From Acidobacteriota bacterium (lineage in GTDB: Bacteria > Acidobacteriota > Terriglobia > Terriglobales > Acidobacteriaceae): a stretch of DNA of 5,734 nt. The position numbers and the translations under genes are program-made. Below the pieces are notes generated by a model that did not search any database, was not told the DNA's origin, and worked only from the letters and a program-made list of their open reading frames with translations. Within the stretch, counting starts at the first letter, position 1, and the number at the start of each line of letters is the position of its first letter. The DNA is taken from the NCBI GenBank assembly GCA_021798655.1, contig JAJZFE010000120.1, positions 1 through 5,734 on the forward strand. Reading direction: 5' to 3'. This document shows, piece after piece, positions 4,883 through 5,734 of the stretch.

Positions 4883-5734
4883 GTGACAACCGACTCCGCA
4901 ACATCGCCGCGCCCGGCCGAGTTGGGCACAGCGCCGTCACTGCTACTCGACCTTATCCGGCTCACCGCCGCCGTCACAGTCGTGGTCGGCCATCTTTCGC
5001 AGGCCAGGTTCTCCACTGGCTGGCCCGACCTCACCAACTACGCCCTTAACGCGGTCACCGCGTTCTTCCTGCTCTCTGGCTTCGTCATCCGTTACGTGAC
5101 TGTGCGGCGTCCCGCGTCGCTCGCGCAGTACCTCGCCGACCGCGCATCGCGCATCTACTCCGTACTTCTGCCTGCACTGCTTCTCTCGCTGCTGACGGAC
5201 GTTGCGCTGACCCACTTCGCACCACCGCTCCATCTTCTCGCCACGACCTTCGCCAATCTCACCTTCACCGCCGAAAGTTGGCACAACGACGTGGCGTTTA
5301 CCTCAAATGTCGCGATGTGGTCGCTGTGTTTCGAGTGTTTCTACTACGTTTTGTATGGCTTCTGCTTTTACACCAGCGGTAGGCGTCGATATTTGCTGCT
5401 GATCGTGTGTGCTGCGGCAGCAGGCCCCGAAGTGCTCGCACTTTTACCAGTTTGGTTAGCGGGTTGCCTCTTATTTCAAGGGTTTCTCTATGTCCGACAA
5501 AGGATATGGCTGCTTTGTGCTTTCGTAACAATCTTCGTCATCGCTGCCGTTGTCGTCGAGGTCTTCCCGGCTGCACGGCATGCGATTCTGGCATCTCGTT
5601 TGGCTTCGATCAACGCAGCGCATCGATTCAACTCATTCGCCGCTATTTCGCACTCCCGTATAACCTACTTGCTCCCGCACATCGGCCACGGCAGCCGCGT
5701 CTCGTTCAACGCCTATGGATGGGGCGTTATCCTC
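4883..5734 (+). CDS. Acyltransferase-3 (OafA/YrhL-like) membrane protein, C-terminus beyond the window
   Basis: The 284 residues present match the acyltransferase-3 family, membrane enzymes that move acyl groups (often acetyl) onto cell-surface or secreted sugars. Family landmarks occur in order: SLLLDLIRLTAAVTVVVGHL (19-38) with the catalytic-type H37; NAVTAFFLLSGFVIRYV (56-72, the FFxLSGF motif); SLAQYLADRASRIYSVLLP (79-97) with the conserved Arg-rich turn R87/R90; and MWSLCFECFYY (145-155, the WSLxxExFY motif, E151). Further hydrophobic segments lie near 171-181, 184-204 and 208-226. The usual family length is about 350-400 residues or more, so perhaps a quarter is missing at the right edge. 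The start is GTG at 4883; a TTG at 4871 has a better SD-like site and is a real alternative. From about 5300 the gene is far less GC-rich than its neighbours and uses TTA leucine codons. The acyl acceptor is unknown. Confidence 0.9.
   Translation, partial: MTTDSATSPRPAELGTAPSLLLDLIRLTAAVTVVVGHLSQARFSTGWPDLTNYALNAVTAFFLLSGFVIRYVTVRRPASLAQYLADRASRIYSVLLPALLLSLLTDVALTHFAPPLHLLATTFANLTFTAESWHNDVAFTSNVAMWSLCFECFYYVLYGFCFYTSGRRRYLLLIVCAAAAGPEVLALLPVWLAGCLLFQGFLYVRQRIWLLCAFVTIFVIAAVVVEVFPAARHAILASRLASINAAHRFNSFAAISHSRITYLLPHIGHGSRVSFNAYGWGVIL

Noticed and set aside
4943..5531. Two minus-strand frames (113 and 77 codons) opposite the acyltransferase
   Set aside because: No family features, and the plus-strand frame carries clear acyltransferase-3 motifs throughout.

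Overview
The window looks like a stretch of an Acidobacteriota chromosome, possibly a Terriglobia-type genome. That is an inference from high GC with strong C/G preference at third codon positions, short heptamer repeat clusters next to genes, TAnAnT-type -10 boxes close to start codons, and the mix of Uma2, DinB and DUF1906-like proteins. No rRNA, tRNA, CRISPR array, insertion sequence or phage gene is visible.

Left part, minus strand (1-1168): a two-gene unit reads leftward. A DinB/YfiT-type metal-dependent transferase (623-1168) is followed after 40 bases by a GNAT acetyltransferase (163-582). The GNAT gene has 7-bp tandem repeats at both ends: three CTTCCTG units just upstream of its start, and a larger AGGTTCN/GAACCTN array at its 3' end. 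The larger array folds back on itself and contains the gene's stop codon. A further minus-strand gene seems to begin at 60 and run off the left edge.

Right part, plus strand (1358-5734): after a divergent 189-bp gap come a secreted lipoprotein with a GH25/DUF1906-like glycoside-hydrolase fold (1358-2293), a Uma2-family PD-(D/E)XK protein (2327-2848), the metalloprotease TldD (2878-4359), a small uncharacterised Cys/His-rich protein (4448-4768), and the first 284 codons of an integral-membrane acyltransferase-3 protein (4883 to the right edge). The gaps are short, but most genes have their own -10-like element, so this is better read as closely packed separate transcription units than as one operon.

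The first three plus-strand genes lack a Shine-Dalgarno sequence and carry a TACNNT box ending 7-8 bases before the start codon, which suggests leaderless mRNAs. The two rightmost plus-strand genes have longer leaders, and the last has a hairpin overlapping an SD-like sequence. No shared pathway links the genes, and I do not see a clear new multi-gene system. The most notable items are the folded heptamer array, the leaderless promoter geometry, the leader hairpin and the unknown small metal-binding-like protein.
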